Assembly (NCBI RefSeq): GCF_017874475.1
Contig: NZ_JAGGLO010000001.1
Coordinates: forward strand, 124,001 to 188,000
Reading direction: 5' to 3'
DNA: 64,000 bases
Source: Anaerococcus degeneri
Lineage (GTDB): Bacteria; Bacillota; Clostridia; Tissierellales; Peptoniphilaceae
The notes under the pieces were generated by a model. The model saw only the letters and a program-made list of their open reading frames with translations. It was not told the origin of the DNA and made no database searches. The translations under genes were made by a program, and so were the position numbers. Of this stretch, positions 54,057 through 63,551 are shown one piece after another (the stretch's first letter is position 1; every line of letters starts with the position of its first letter).

Positions 54057-56702
54057 TTACATAAGACTTTTAAAATCAGGATTCATTTTTATGAGCAATA
54101 TTTCAGCTTTTTGTCTTAATTTTTCTGACTGTTTGATTAATTTTAAGAGGTCTGTTCTGATGTTTTTTGTTTTCTCAGGACAATTTTCTAATAACCAAAC
54201 AGCTGCCTTTGATGTTATAACAGATCTTTCATAGGCTTCTTTTAGTTTGTTATATTTTTCTCTGTCAAAATTTTTGCTTTTACTTTCATTTAAAAAGTAA
54301 TCTGGCAAATAATCTACTTGGTAATTTGAATAGTGGTTTTTCTCTCCAGTCCTGTCTGGTTTTATCGGGCCTTTATCTTTGTCTTTACCAGAATTTGGAT
54401 TCTTATTTTCTTCTTTTTTGCCTCCACCATTTTCGGTTTTGGAGTTTTCAGTATTAGACTTTTGGTTTATAGGTTTATCTTTGTTTTCTGTTAGAGCATC
54501 GCTTATAGTTTTTAAAGTCTTATCAGAAATTTTTTGGGTTCCACTCCAGTAGTCTTCTGGGATAATTAGGTCAGAATTTGTAGTTTTTTTGCCGTCAATT
54601 GCAATACCCTTTGTGCCTTCAAATTTTATCTTGTTGGATTCTACTGCTTTGGCAGGATTTTTTGAGCTATTGCCGCCCCTAATATAAGCGGTGCTTACAG
54701 ATATAGAACCATGGCCTGATACGCCAGATCCACCTTTTTTGCCTGAGCCAGATCCGCCTATAGCTACGAGTTTGCCCTTGCCGGTCACACTTCCACCATC
54801 AAGCTTCAGAGCGTCACCACCAACAGATGTGAGAGCGTATACACCGCCGCCAAATAGGTTTAGGGATGAGTTTTCTGTTATTTCTAGGTTTCCATTTGGG
54901 CCCACTTCTAGGGCTGGCTGACCATATTTACCATATGTTGCTTGCTCGTCGCCTCTTACGGAAACATCTCCTTCTATCTTAGCCCTACCTTCTACCTTTA
55001 TGATTGGCTTGTCATTTGTGTTTACAATCTTGCCTTGGGCAGCGGAGTTTGTATTTGAGTAAATAGAAGAATTTCCAAGAATAGCCCCGTCTTTTAGGAC
55101 AACTTGGCCCCAAATTGATGCGCCAGTTGTAATTTTGTCATCGCGTGGGTTGTAATTTACATTTAATTTTCCACTATTAGAAACTTCAATCTTGCCAAAG
55201 ACTACAGAGTCATCTAAGTTTAGGATTCCGCCGTCTTTTACAATTATTTTTACAGATCCAAGGATTTTCATGTTTTTGAAGGTGAGGTTGGCTCCTTGGC
55301 CTACAACTAGGGTTTGGGTTGGCTCATCAATGGTCTCAAAACCTAACTCTCCATAGGTGCCAGATTGGTGAGATCCAAACCATGCCTTGAGGTCTTTTCG
55401 CACATTTACAATATTGTTTGAGTCATTGAATTTTGTGATTTTCCATGGACTCATTTCCCACATATATTTTTTATCTTGAGTTTGGATGAATTTAGCTTTT
55501 GATAAAAGCTCTTCTAGGCTTTGCTCTCCTAGGTTATGGACTTCTACTTCAGCTTCATTTGATTCCACTTTCTTTCCACGAATATCAGTTGCACTTATTT
55601 TTATTTTGAAAGTACCTGCCTTTGTTGGGCTTCCGCCAAGGCTTATAGAACCATGGGCGAAGTTTGCCTCTATGCCTGTATCTTTATCTACAACAACAGC
55701 TTTTACTTCTCTAAATTCATTGCCCCTGTCTTCTAGTTTTTTCCAATCATCCTTGCTAGGATTTTTTTTGTCTGTGTACTCTACGGATACAGCATTAGGA
55801 TTGTTTGAAACTGAGACGCTACCGCCAGAAAAACCGTCTATCTTTGTCTGACCCACTAAAAGATTGTCAAACTTTCCTACTAGTCTTATTTGGTAGGTCA
55901 CATCTTTTTTGTTCTTGTTATCAACAAGTTTTTTATCCTTGTATAAGTAATTGTATTCTATTCCATCATAGGTTATGGAAAGCGAATCATTGTTATTTAG
56001 CCCAACTATGCAGAGATCACCATCCATTGAAAAAGCATAGGTATTATTGCCAAAAACGGATGAAGGAGATGAGGTTTCTGTTTGAGTCTTGCCATTAATA
56101 ATTATTTTTTCAAGTTTATTTTTATCGACCTTTCTCCCATCTGCTAAACCCAAGATATTTTTTCCAAAGGTTTCTTTATAGCTAAAGGCTATTTCATCAG
56201 TTTTTCCAGGATCTGGCTCTTCATTATTTTGTGGATCTTCTTTTTCTGCGCCTATGTTTTCTTCTTTGATAGAATTTTTATCTATTAGGTTATCACTCCA
56301 TGAATCTGTAGGATTACTTATTGTAAAAGATAAGATCTTTTTATCTGATTTTATGACAACCTTGTCACCTGTATTCAATTTAGTGAAAACTATAGAAAAT
56401 TCATCGCCATTTTCTCCCTTGGATAGGTAATAAACTCCCCTGTTTTTTGGTCTATTATCGCTAGGGTCTTCGCTCCAGGCTGATCCGTTAACCTCTACAC
56501 TTTTTATATTATTTATAAATTCGTGGTCTAAAATAATTGTATTTGTCGCGTATCCACCCCTATATCCCTTTATCAAACTAGGGCTATCAGCAAAGGCTAC
56601 TAGGTTAAAATTATTTTGACCTATCTGTCTTTCTATATTTGTATTTGCCAAAATCACACCTGATAGGGCCAGGCAGATGGCTATTTTTTGTCTTTTTTTC
56701 AT
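54057..56702 (-). CDS. Iron-regulated secreted protein with hemoprotein-interacting-like (DUF1533) domains
   Basis: 881 residues with a signal peptide (cleavage near VAFA-DS, residue 38). Residues about 62-130 (IKSVEVNGSAWSED ... GDKVVIKSDKKILSFTI) and about 175-265 look like two DUF1533 / hemoprotein-interacting domains, as in streptococcal Shr. The centre (about 455-690) is a Gly/Asn-rich beta-helix-like region (LKDGAILGNSSIYS, LKLDGGSVTGKGKLVAIGG). A disordered Lys/Asn linker leads to a helical C-terminus (about 800-881). No LPxTG anchor is present. AAGGAG precedes the ATG and a strong Fur box lies just upstream, supporting a role in iron or heme capture. Confidence 0.75.
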   Translation of the reverse strand: MKKRQKIAICLALSGVILANTNIERQIGQNNFNLVAFADSPSLIKGYRGGYATNTIILDHEFINNIKSVEVNGSAWSEDPSDNRPKNRGVYYLSKGENGDEFSIVFTKLNTGDKVVIKSDKKILSFTISNPTDSWSDNLIDKNSIKEENIGAEKEDPQNNEEPDPGKTDEIAFSYKETFGKNILGLADGRKVDKNKLEKIIINGKTQTETSSPSSVFGNNTYAFSMDGDLCIVGLNNNDSLSITYDGIEYNYLYKDKKLVDNKNKKDVTYQIRLVGKFDNLLVGQTKIDGFSGGSVSVSNNPNAVSVEYTDKKNPSKDDWKKLEDRGNEFREVKAVVVDKDTGIEANFAHGSISLGGSPTKAGTFKIKISATDIRGKKVESNEAEVEVHNLGEQSLEELLSKAKFIQTQDKKYMWEMSPWKITKFNDSNNIVNVRKDLKAWFGSHQSGTYGELGFETIDEPTQTLVVGQGANLTFKNMKILGSVKIIVKDGGILNLDDSVVFGKIEVSNSGKLNVNYNPRDDKITTGASIWGQVVLKDGAILGNSSIYSNTNSAAQGKIVNTNDKPIIKVEGRAKIEGDVSVRGDEQATYGKYGQPALEVGPNGNLEITENSSLNLFGGGVYALTSVGGDALKLDGGSVTGKGKLVAIGGSGSGKKGGSGVSGHGSISVSTAYIRGGNSSKNPAKAVESNKIKFEGTKGIAIDGKKTTNSDLIIPEDYWSGTQKISDKTLKTISDALTENKDKPINQKSNTENSKTENGGGKKEENKNPNSGKDKDKGPIKPDRTGEKNHYSNYQVDYLPDYFLNESKSKNFDREKYNKLKEAYERSVITSKAAVWLLENCPEKTKNIRTDLLKLIKQSEKLRQKAEILLIKMNPDFKSLM

Positions 56703-56732
56703 AAAATCTCCTTGAATAATAATTTGCGATTA

Positions 56733-56747
56733 TGATAATCATTATTA
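56733..56747 (-). promoter_or_regulatory. Fur box
   Basis: TGATAATCATTATTA matches the 7-1-7 Fur operator (TGATAATnATTATCA) at all but one defined base, and the wider 19 bp (56728-56746) matches the classic GATAATGATAATCATTATC at 17 positions. It is 31 nt upstream of the secreted-protein start. Confidence 0.85.
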
Positions 56748-56899
56748 ATCGCTCCAGCTAATTATAAACTATATCAATCAAGATTGCAAGGATTTTATCA
56801 GTTTTTATATATAGATATCATTAAATACTAATTTCGTTAAATTTTCAATTAGAAAGTAAAATTGAAAAGTCTCTGTATTAGAGTAAAGTTTAAAAAGAA

Positions 56900-58540
56900 G
56901 GGGCTGTTGCAAAAGTCCCAGTATAGAAAAAAGACGAGGAAACTAAACATCCTCGTCTTTTTCTGATACAATGTATTTATGAAAACAAGTAAAAATACAA
57001 TATCATTAACTAATTTTACACTAGTTGATGATACAATTCAATTAAAATTAAACTTTAACACAGAAGTATACATCCAAGATGACATAAAACTAAGGCTTGT
57101 AAAAAATATAATTGAAAGGATAGACCTAACAGAATTAAGAAAAGTCTACTCATCATTTGGGAGAAAACCTAGTGTAAATCCAGTAACAATGCTTCAAATA
57201 ATAATATTCTGCTACTCTGAAGGAATATTCTCATCAAGAGAAATAGAAAAATCATTCAAATATGATCTAAGAATAAAATATCTTCTTGATGGTCAAAATC
57301 CACCAGACCATAGCACAATCAATAGATTTAGACAAAAAATAGTAAATCTAACACCTAACCTACTAAGTCAACTAGTAGAAATACTAATAAAAGAAAAGCA
57401 AATAGACCTATCAAGTATATACATAGATGGAACAAAAATAGAAGCTTATGCCAACAGATATAGTTTTGTATGGAGAGGAAGCACAGAAAAATGGCAAGAA
57501 AAACTAAGAATTAGAATAATAAAGCACTTCAATTTAAATAAAGACCTAACACCATCCCAAGTATTAGAAGTAGTAAAAATAGTATTTAATCAAGTAAGTA
57601 AAGAATGTAGAGAAAAGAAAATAAACTTCGTACATGGTCAAGGAAAAAGAAAACACCAACTTCAACGAGAATATGAACAACTAAAAGATTGGAAAAACAA
57701 GTTAGAAACTTATCAAGAACACCTAGAAATAATGGGAGATTACAGAAACTCCTACTCAAAAACAGATCATGACGCAACCTTCATGAGACTGAAAGAAGAC
57801 CACATGAGAAATGGTCAACTAAAAGCAGCCTACAACATCCAATTAGCAAGTGCATCAGTCTTTATCATAGGAGAAAATGTATCCCATCATCCAAATGACA
57901 TGTACACCCTAAAACCATTCCTAACAAAACTACTAAAAAGTTATCCAAATAAACTAGATAAAATAGTAGCAGATGCGGGATACGAAAGCGAAGAAAACTA
58001 TGTATACCTAGCAGAAAACAACTTAACATCCTACATAAAACCATCAAACTACGAGCAATCCAAAACACGAAAATATAAAAAAGAACAGGAATTCAGAAAA
58101 AGCCTAGTCTACGATAAAACTCAAGACAAATACATATCAAAAGAAGGCAAAGAATTCATAAGATGCAATGATAGGTACAAGAAAAGAAAAAGTGGATATG
58201 TAACAACTACAAAAGTATACAGGTGTTTTGCCTGGAACAAAGATGGTCAAAAAACTAAAGGGATCTACATAGCAGAAATCTTCCAAAAATATAGGGAAGA
58301 ATCATTAAAAAAAATAATATCCGACCAAGGAATAGAAGAAAGACTAAACAGGTCTATTCAAGCTGAAGGAGCTTTTTCTAAAATAAAGTCAGGACTAAAC
58401 TACAACAGATTCCACCATAGAGGAAAAGCAAATATAATAAGCGAAATATGCCTTTTATCAATTTCCCTAAACTTAAATAAACTAGCATCAAAAATAGAAA
58501 AAAAGAACTTAGAAATTATAAAATACAAAGCTGCTTAGGA
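56900..58540 (+). mobile_element. IS1182-family insertion sequence, right end not found
   Basis: The left end begins GGGGCTGTTGCAAAA at 56900 and contains an intrinsic-terminator-like hairpin (56931-56940 with 56950-56959, then TTTTT) that shields the transposase from outside transcription. The transposase frame is intact to 58538. No inverted TTTTGCAACAG is present between there and 58720, so the right end is lost or diverged; the stated end is only the end of the transposase. Confidence 0.8.
56979..58538 (+). CDS. IS1182-family transposase
   Basis: 519 residues, DDE class. N-terminal DUF772-like region (RKPSVNPVTMLQIIIFCYSEG, DHSTINRFR), catalytic aspartates in IYIDGTKIEA and KIVADAGYESEEN, and the terminal E region QAEGAFSKIKSGLNYNRFHHRG. 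No ribosome binding site is obvious, usual for IS transposases. Codons are extremely A-rich. The frame is complete. Confidence 0.93.
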   Translation: MKTSKNTISLTNFTLVDDTIQLKLNFNTEVYIQDDIKLRLVKNIIERIDLTELRKVYSSFGRKPSVNPVTMLQIIIFCYSEGIFSSREIEKSFKYDLRIKYLLDGQNPPDHSTINRFRQKIVNLTPNLLSQLVEILIKEKQIDLSSIYIDGTKIEAYANRYSFVWRGSTEKWQEKLRIRIIKHFNLNKDLTPSQVLEVVKIVFNQVSKECREKKINFVHGQGKRKHQLQREYEQLKDWKNKLETYQEHLEIMGDYRNSYSKTDHDATFMRLKEDHMRNGQLKAAYNIQLASASVFIIGENVSHHPNDMYTLKPFLTKLLKSYPNKLDKIVADAGYESEENYVYLAENNLTSYIKPSNYEQSKTRKYKKEQEFRKSLVYDKTQDKYISKEGKEFIRCNDRYKKRKSGYVTTTKVYRCFAWNKDGQKTKGIYIAEIFQKYREESLKKIISDQGIEERLNRSIQAEGAFSKIKSGLNYNRFHHRGKANIISEICLLSISLNLNKLASKIEKKNLEIIKYKAA

Positions 58541-58660
58541 AAAAAATATTCATGATAGATAGCTTTATTAAGTGACCCTAATTTTAATAAAAATGTGGAA
58601 AATTTATTCTTATCTTAAAAAACTCTATAAAAATTAATGGCTTGATACAAATACACAAGA

Positions 58661-58711
58661 AAAAAAGTGATGAGCAGAATAGATTTACCTATTCTCCATC
58701 ACCTTTTTTTT
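58661..58711. terminator. Terminator of the FMN reductase gene (bidirectional)
   Basis: GTGATG...AGAATAG pairs with CTATTCT.CATCAC (58667-58702), flanked by A and T runs on the two sides. Confidence 0.85.
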
Positions 58712-59249
58712 AGTCTACAAATTTTTTAGCAAAGTCTACGAAGGCATCGCAGGCACTTTTTACAAATGGTCTTGTTTCTTCGATAAGTTTTCCATCCTTA
58801 TCAAATAATTCGTTAATCTTAGCTAGGTATACTTCTGGCTTGCTCATTGCTATGAGGTCTACACAAGTAAAGGATTGCTTTAGGGCAAGGTTACTTGATA
58901 CCCCACCCATTGTACCGATTGTTGAGCTAAACACTGTAGCTGGCTTTCCAGCCCATAGGTTTCCTTCTGGCCCACGAGATGCAATGTCAATTGCATTTTT
59001 TAAGACTGGGGCTAGGGACCTGTTGTATTCTGGTGTGATAAAGATAAAGGCGTCACATTTTTTGACATCTTCTCTAAGTTTAATGTAGGCAGGGTGAATT
59101 TCGCCCATGTCTAGGTCTTGGTTATAAAAAGGTGTTTCGCTTAAATCTATAATATATGTTTCAACATCTAGAAGTTCTGCAACTTCCTTGGCAAGCTTTT
59201 TATTCCATGAATTTTTTCTAAGTGATCCTACTAATAATCCTATTTTCAT
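58710..59249 (-). CDS. NAD(P)H-dependent FMN reductase
   Basis: 179 residues, flavodoxin-like fold: GSLRKNSWNKKLA near 8-20 binds FMN phosphate, PEYNRSLAPVLKNAID near 73-88 is the family hallmark, and SSTIGTMGG follows. AAAGAAAGG precedes the ATG. It may supply reduced flavin or reduce quinones and azo compounds. Confidence 0.9.
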   Translation of the reverse strand: MKIGLLVGSLRKNSWNKKLAKEVAELLDVETYIIDLSETPFYNQDLDMGEIHPAYIKLREDVKKCDAFIFITPEYNRSLAPVLKNAIDIASRGPEGNLWAGKPATVFSSTIGTMGGVSSNLALKQSFTCVDLIAMSKPEVYLAKINELFDKDGKLIEETRPFVKSACDAFVDFAKKFVD

Positions 59250-59329
59250 TGATAAATCCTTTCTTTTTTATTTATTTAATTTCTACCCTAAAGTCTAAAA
59301 TATAAGCAAAAAGAGCTAGGCCTATATAA

Positions 59330-60721
59330 TTAATCGTTTTTATTTCTTATATATTTATCAATGTTTGCTGCGGCCTTTTTGCCGGCTCCCATGGCAAGGA
59401 TTACTGTGGCAGCGCCAGAAACAGCGTCACCTCCAGCAAAGACCCCGTCCTTGCTGGTCATGGTTGTATCATCTATTATAATGCCGCCCCAAGATTCGGT
59501 TTTTATATCTGGATTGGTGTGCTTGATTAGTGGGTTTGGAGATTGGCCGATTGAAACAATTACAGATTCAAAGCAGACTTCTTCGTATTTGCCTGTGGCA
59601 ACAGGTCTTCTTCTGCCTGAAGCATCTGGTTCGCCAAGTTCCATTTTTTCAACTTTTACAGCCTTGACCCAACCATTTTCTCCAAGGATTTCTACTGGGT
59701 TGTGGAGGTTCATAAAATTAATACCTTCTTCTATGGCGTGGTGGCTTTCTTCTGCCCTGGCTGGCATTTCCTCAAAGCTCCTACGGTAGACAACTGTCAC
59801 ATCAGCGCCAAGTCTTTTTGCTGATCTTGCCGCATCCATGGCGACGTTTCCGCCACCAACTACGCAGACTTTTTTGCCAACATGGACTGGTGTATCATAT
59901 TCTGGAAATTTGTAGGCTTTCATTAGGTTCATACGGGTTAAAAATTCATTTGCAGAATAAACTCCGTTTAGGTTTTCACCAGGGATGCCCAAAAACTTTG
60001 GAAGTCCAGCACCAGATGCAATGTAAATTGCCTCATAGCCCTGATCATAGAGGTCCTCAATTGAAAGGGTCCTGCCAACTATGGTGTTAGTTTTTAGTTT
60101 AACCCCAAGTCCGATTACGTTTTTAAGTTCTGTATTTACAAGTTTTTTTGGAAGCCTAAATTCAGGAATTCCATACATCAAAACCCCACCTGCTGTGTGG
60201 AAGGCATCAAAAAGTGTTACTTTGTAGCCGAGTTTAGCAAGGTCTGCAGCCGCTGTAAGGCCAGATGGGCCTGCACCAACCACAGCTACCTTTTCCTTAT
60301 TGGCATAAACTTCAACTGGTTTTTTATATTTTTTGTTGTTGTGATAATCTGCGACAAATCTCTCAAGCCTGCCTATTCCAACAGGTTCACCCTTAATTCC
60401 CCTTGTACAAACGCCTTCGCATTGGTTTTCTTGTGGGCAAACCCTACCGCAAATGGCAGGAAGGTTGTTGGTTTCAGCTATTTTTTCGTAGGCAGCATCA
60501 AGGTTGCCGTCAACTATAAATTGGATAAATTCAGGAATTTTAACAGAAACAGGGCAGCCTTTTACGCAAGGTTGGTTCTTGCAGTGGACACACCTAGTGG
60601 CTTCTTCAAGGGCCATTTCTGCAGTATAGCCTATAGCAACTTCGTCAAAATTTTTATTTCTAACATTTGGGTCCTGCTCAGGCATCTTTACTTTTTCATT
60701 TGACATATTAAATTTTGCCAT
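59330..60721 (-). CDS. nfnB: NfnB: large subunit of NADH-dependent ferredoxin:NADP+ oxidoreductase
   Basis: 463 residues, GltD-like. An N-terminal double 4Fe-4S domain (CVHCKNQPCVKGCP and CGRVCPQENQCEGVC) precedes two Rossmann folds (GAGPSGLTAAADLA near 149-162 and GGGNVAMDAARSA near 289-301). Such proteins also occur as glutamate synthase small subunits, but the NfnA gene directly upstream, overlapping it by 14 nt, identifies the bifurcating Nfn complex, which balances ferredoxin, NADH and NADPH. Confidence 0.92.
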   Translation of the reverse strand: MAKFNMSNEKVKMPEQDPNVRNKNFDEVAIGYTAEMALEEATRCVHCKNQPCVKGCPVSVKIPEFIQFIVDGNLDAAYEKIAETNNLPAICGRVCPQENQCEGVCTRGIKGEPVGIGRLERFVADYHNNKKYKKPVEVYANKEKVAVVGAGPSGLTAAADLAKLGYKVTLFDAFHTAGGVLMYGIPEFRLPKKLVNTELKNVIGLGVKLKTNTIVGRTLSIEDLYDQGYEAIYIASGAGLPKFLGIPGENLNGVYSANEFLTRMNLMKAYKFPEYDTPVHVGKKVCVVGGGNVAMDAARSAKRLGADVTVVYRRSFEEMPARAEESHHAIEEGINFMNLHNPVEILGENGWVKAVKVEKMELGEPDASGRRRPVATGKYEEVCFESVIVSIGQSPNPLIKHTNPDIKTESWGGIIIDDTTMTSKDGVFAGGDAVSGAATVILAMGAGKKAAANIDKYIRNKND

Positions 60722-61550
60722 TTCTTACCTCCCCAGTTAGGTTGCAAATGTGTTCTCTTTCCTCTGTGGCATAGTTTCTTGACCTATTCATGGCCTCATC
60801 AAAATCTACCAAAAATCCGTCGAAATCAGGTCCGTCAACGCAGGCAAATTTCATTTCCCCGCCAACAGTAAGTCTGCAACAGCCGCACATACCTGTGCCG
60901 TCAACCATAATTGAGTTCATGGACACAGTTGTTGGTATTCCAAGTGGTTTGGTAATATTTACCACATTTTTCATCATTATAGCAGGGCCAATTGTAAGGA
61001 CGTGGTCGTATTTTTTTCCTTCCTTTAAGAGGTCTTCTAAAACCTGGGTTACAAAGCCCTGTCTGCCGTAGGATCCGTCATCGGTTGTTATGTATAGATT
61101 ATCCGAACAATTTTCAAGTTCATCTTCAAGAATTATTATGTCCTTATTTTTAAAACCCATGATGACATCAACATTAGCGCCGATTTCGTGGAGGTATTTG
61201 GCCTGTGGAAAGGCTATAGCAGTTCCAAGACCGCCGCCGATTACGCAGACATTTTTCCCTTTCAAATCGTCTAATTCAGTAGGTTTTCCAAGAGGGCCTA
61301 CAAAGTCCAAAAATCCATCACCAGCCTTAAGGCCGTTCATTCTCATAGTTGTGCCGCCCACAACTTGGACGATTATTGTAACATTTTCTCCATCGACACC
61401 TGAAATTGTAAAAGGCACTCTTTCGCCCCTTTCATCGAGCCTTAGGATTATAAATTGGCCAGGCAGAGCTTTTCTTGCAATCTCCTCATCCTTTACAACA
61501 AACTTGATGGTTGTATCATTCAAATTTGTTTTTTCTATTATTCTTGCCAT
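60708..61550 (-). CDS. nfnA: NfnA: small subunit of NADH-dependent ferredoxin:NADP+ oxidoreductase
   Basis: 280 residues from the ATG at 61550, which has AAAGGAGG right upstream; the frame is open 6 codons further but that stretch is the ribosome binding site. FAD domain with RVPFTISG, NAD region CVIGGGLGTAIAFPQA, and the C-terminal 2Fe-2S set MCGCCRL ... FACVDGP. Partner of NfnB. Confidence 0.92.
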   Translation of the reverse strand: MARIIEKTNLNDTTIKFVVKDEEIARKALPGQFIILRLDERGERVPFTISGVDGENVTIIVQVVGGTTMRMNGLKAGDGFLDFVGPLGKPTELDDLKGKNVCVIGGGLGTAIAFPQAKYLHEIGANVDVIMGFKNKDIIILEDELENCSDNLYITTDDGSYGRQGFVTQVLEDLLKEGKKYDHVLTIGPAIMMKNVVNITKPLGIPTTVSMNSIMVDGTGMCGCCRLTVGGEMKFACVDGPDFDGFLVDFDEAMNRSRNYATEEREHICNLTGEVRNGKI

Positions 61551-61695
61551 AAGTCCTCCTTTAGACAAAGATTTCTTTCCTTAATTATAACATACTTCAC
61601 AATAAAAGATATGTAAAAATTGAAAGGCCAGGAAAGGTGAATTATTTATAAATTATAGTATTATAAAGCTATTAAGATAATAAGAAGGGAGAATT

Positions 61696-63471
61696 ATGGA
61701 AAAAAATCAAAGAAAATACACAAATAAATACCTCCTAAAAAAGTTCGTACCTTATTATGGACCCTACAAGAAGGTTTTAACCATAGATTTGTTGGCAGCA
61801 GCCTTTACAACCGTATCTGAGCTAATCTTGCCACTTTTATTATCATATCTTACAGACTGGGCACAAATAGGTGTCCTTGATGGTCCAAGGATAGTGAAAG
61901 TTGCGATAATCTACGCAATAACCAAGGCGATTTCAGTCATAGCCAGGTATTTCATGCAGTCTATGGGCCACATTATGGGGGCGTCGATCGAAAGAGATAT
62001 GAGAAAAGACGTCTTTAACCACCTCATGGAAATGGATACAGAATTCTTTAATGAAGCAAAAATCGGCCAGCTAATGACCAGGCTTACCTCTGATTTATTT
62101 GAAATTACAGAGTTTGCCCACCACGTTCCGGAAGAATTCCTAGTTGGGGCCATCAAGCTAATAATATCCTTTATAGTCCTACTTGCAATAGATTGGAAAT
62201 TAGCCCTAGTAATCTATATCCTAATCCCACTAATGTATGTGGTTTCAAGGAAGTCTAGGGCGAAATTTAGGAAAGCTACAAAAAATTCTAAGAAACAAAT
62301 CGGGGAAATAAATGCAGGCGTGGAAGATACTTTACTTGGTATAAGTGTTGTAAAATCTTTTGCTAATGAAGCTATAGAAAAATCCAAATTTGCCAAGGAA
62401 AACGACAAATTTGCCGACATAAAGGCCGACCAATACTATAACATGGCCAAATATTTTATGGTCAAGGACACTTTTTCAGGCTTAATGTATTTGGTTTTAA
62501 TTGTAATCGGTGGTTTGCTCGTAATAAATAAAGAAATCACCCCAGGTGACCTAATCGCCTTTACCATGTATCTAAACATGCTAGTTGCAACCATTGAAAG
62601 GCTGATAAACTTCACAGACACCTTTGAAAGAGGAACAACTGGCATAGAGAGGTTTATTGAAATTATGAGCCTAGATAGGGATATTTTTGACGCTGAAGAT
62701 CCTCAGATCCTTTCAAATGTCAAGGGTAAGATCGAATTTGAAAGAGTATCCTTTAAATATCCAAACACAGCAAAAGGTGAACCTTATGTCCTAGAAGATA
62801 TGTCCTTTAAAATTGACGTTGGGGAAAATATTGCCCTAGTCGGTCCGTCTGGAGCAGGAAAGACCACAATTTCAAAGCTAATCCCAAGATTTTACGATGT
62901 AAATGAAGGGGAAATTAGGATTGACAATACAAATATTAAGGACCTATCCATTGATTCTTTGAGAAACAATATAGGGATCGTCCAGCAAGATGTCTACCTA
63001 TTTTCAGGCACAGTTAGGGAAAATATTGCCTACGGCAAAGAAGATGCCACAGAAGAAGAAATCAAGGAAGCAGCAAGACTTGCAGGTGCAGATGAATTTA
63101 TAAAAGATTTGCCAAATGGTCTTGACACCTATATTGGCGAGCGTGGAGTAAAATTATCCGGAGGACAAAAGCAAAGAATATCAATAGCCAGAGTCTTCCT
63201 CAAAAACCCACCAATCCTAATCCTAGATGAGGCAACCAGTGCCCTAGACAATAAGAGCGAAGCCATAGTCCAAGCATCATTAGAAAAATTATCTAAGGGT
63301 AGGACTACACTAACAATAGCCCACCGCCTATCAACCATCATAAACGCCGATGAAATCATAGTCCTAACCTACGACGGCATAGTAGAAAGAGGCAACCACA
63401 AAGACCTCCTAGCCAAAAAAGGCGTCTACTACAACCTATACAATTCAAATAACACAGATTTATTCGGCTAA
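61696..63471 (+). CDS. ABC exporter, transmembrane-ATPase fusion
   Basis: 591 residues: six-helix membrane domain (about 25-310) and ATPase with GPSGAGKTT near 383-391, VQQDVYLFSGTV (Q loop), LSGGQKQR near 489-496 and LILDEATSALD. A half-transporter that probably works as a homodimer; substrate (drug, lipid or peptide) unknown. AAGGGAG precedes the ATG. It stands alone with its own terminator. Confidence 0.93.
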   Translation: MEKNQRKYTNKYLLKKFVPYYGPYKKVLTIDLLAAAFTTVSELILPLLLSYLTDWAQIGVLDGPRIVKVAIIYAITKAISVIARYFMQSMGHIMGASIERDMRKDVFNHLMEMDTEFFNEAKIGQLMTRLTSDLFEITEFAHHVPEEFLVGAIKLIISFIVLLAIDWKLALVIYILIPLMYVVSRKSRAKFRKATKNSKKQIGEINAGVEDTLLGISVVKSFANEAIEKSKFAKENDKFADIKADQYYNMAKYFMVKDTFSGLMYLVLIVIGGLLVINKEITPGDLIAFTMYLNMLVATIERLINFTDTFERGTTGIERFIEIMSLDRDIFDAEDPQILSNVKGKIEFERVSFKYPNTAKGEPYVLEDMSFKIDVGENIALVGPSGAGKTTISKLIPRFYDVNEGEIRIDNTNIKDLSIDSLRNNIGIVQQDVYLFSGTVRENIAYGKEDATEEEIKEAARLAGADEFIKDLPNGLDTYIGERGVKLSGGQKQRISIARVFLKNPPILILDEATSALDNKSEAIVQASLEKLSKGRTTLTIAHRLSTIINADEIIVLTYDGIVERGNHKDLLAKKGVYYNLYNSNNTDLFG

Positions 63472-63476
63472 AAAGA

Positions 63477-63500
63477 ACAGACCCCAGTGGTCTGTTTTTC
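63477..63500 (+). terminator. Terminator after the ABC exporter
   Basis: ACAGACC (63477-63483), CCAGT, GGTCTGT (63489-63495), then TTTTCTT. Confidence 0.9.
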
Positions 63501-63551
63501 TTGGTAATCTCATCTAAAGATGTATAATATTAGGGATAGAAAGGACATTTT

